Source: Croceibacterium mercuriale (GTDB taxonomy: Bacteria > Pseudomonadota > Alphaproteobacteria > Sphingomonadales > Sphingomonadaceae). From it: a stretch of DNA of 64,000 nucleotides. A program made the translations under genes and the position numbers. A model generated the notes under the pieces. The model was not told where the DNA came from. It searched no databases and was given only the letters and a program-made list of their open reading frames with translations. Location: NCBI RefSeq assembly GCF_000802385.1, contig NZ_JTDN01000002.1, positions 992,001 to 1,056,000 on the forward strand, in the 5' to 3' direction. Below are positions 63,597-64,000 of the stretch, in pieces (the first letter of the stretch is position 1; every line of letters begins with the position of its first letter).

Positions 63597-64000
63597 ATGA
63601 TCATCGTGCATCATCTGGAGAACAGCCGGTCGCAGCGCGTCCTGTGGCTGCTGGAGGAGCTGGGCCTGCCCTATCGGGTACAGCGATACGAGCGTGATCG
63701 CCGCACCATGCTGGCACCGCCGGAGCTGAAGGCGGTGCATCCGCTGGGCAAGTCGCCGGTGATCGTGGACGACGATGATGCCGGCGCGACCCAGACGCTG
63801 GTGGAGACGGGCGCGATCGTCGAATATCTGGTGGCGAAGGGCGGCGCGCTGGGTCCACCGGCGGAGCGCGAGGCGGCGCTGCAGTACCGCCAGTGGCTGC
63901 ATTATGCCGAAGGATCGCTGATGCCGCCGCTGCTGCTGAAGCTGGTGCTCGGCCGCGTGCCGCTGTTCGGCAAGGCCGCGCAGAAGAAGGTGCAGCCGAT
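63597..64000 (+). CDS. Glutathione S-transferase, 3' part outside window
   Basis: The visible 134 residues cover the thioredoxin-fold N-terminal domain (IVHHLENSRSQRVLWLLEEL, HPLGKSPVIVDDDD, LVETGAIVEYLVAKGG) and the start of the helical C-terminal domain (LQYRQWLHYAEGSLMPPLLL). The active-site position is Ser11-like (NSRSQR). GGAG precedes the ATG at 63597. The gene runs off the right edge. Confidence 0.88.
   Translation, partial: MIIVHHLENSRSQRVLWLLEELGLPYRVQRYERDRRTMLAPPELKAVHPLGKSPVIVDDDDAGATQTLVETGAIVEYLVAKGGALGPPAEREAALQYRQWLHYAEGSLMPPLLLKLVLGRVPLFGKAAQKKVQP

Overview
The window is GC-rich chromosomal DNA from an alphaproteobacterium. It is most likely a member of the Sphingomonadales: the LexA box is of the alphaproteobacterial GAAC-N7-GAAC type, the ribosomal L36 is the cysteine-free 41-residue form, and imuA-imuB-dnaE2, TonB-receptor-linked glycosidases and HWE kinases are typical of the group. 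No 16S gene is present, so genus is not assignable.

Left chromosomal block (1-18775). A partial glnD (minus strand) is followed by lgt with a translationally coupled MidA-type methyltransferase gene, a disordered hydrophilic protein and a DUF2171 protein. Next is the SOS mutagenesis cassette imuA-imuB-dnaE2 behind a perfect LexA box; its ImuB carries an insertion of about 350 residues built partly from repeated peptides. A GH27 alpha-galactosidase converges on dnaE2 and is preceded by what looks like the last ~36 codons of a lost TonB-dependent receptor. A SulP transporter is coupled to a beta-carbonic anhydrase. Cytochrome c, SugE/Gdx, two small lipoproteins and a TauE/SafE permease complete the block.

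Integrated island (18776-43428, about 24.6 kb). A 14-bp direct repeat identical to the 3' end of tRNA-Ser(GCU) lies at both ends, with a P4-type integrase inside the left end. The left half has a replication/regulation module: integrase, J-domain membrane protein, AlpA-like regulator, winged helix, Toprim primase-like protein and RecA-fold ATPase, followed by a cluster of GGTGCGG repeats that could be an origin. The middle is interrupted by an IS66 element, a VOC-family gene and an IS110/IS1111 element with a candidate guide RNA region. The right half is a patchwork of divergent small operons: DUF4760, SRAP, a nuclease-like gene, a small-protein/membrane-protein pair, a HEPN-like gene with a small membrane gene, a BstA-like protein, a DUF2280 terminase-small-like protein, and a single-chain restriction-modification enzyme with a DUF6471 partner. 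There are no capsid, tail or conjugation genes. Integrase, AlpA, primase, ATPase and terminase-small without structural genes suggests a phage satellite or decayed prophage carrying defence cargo.

Right chromosomal block (43415-64000). tRNA-Ser(GCU) is followed by an SbcD/SbcC-like nuclease-ATPase pair, nrdB (minus), an osmoprotectant ABC transporter with a permease-binding protein fusion (minus) and a GAF-PAS HWE kinase (minus). Then come a leucine-catabolism pair (isovaleryl-CoA dehydrogenase, methylcrotonyl-CoA carboxylase beta), ftsH with a strong terminator, and a coupled lipoprotein and M14 carboxypeptidase pair (minus). The block ends with galE, rpmJ (with a terminator-like hairpin in its leader), a HAD hydrolase, a membrane-bound spermidine-synthase-like protein and a partial glutathione S-transferase.
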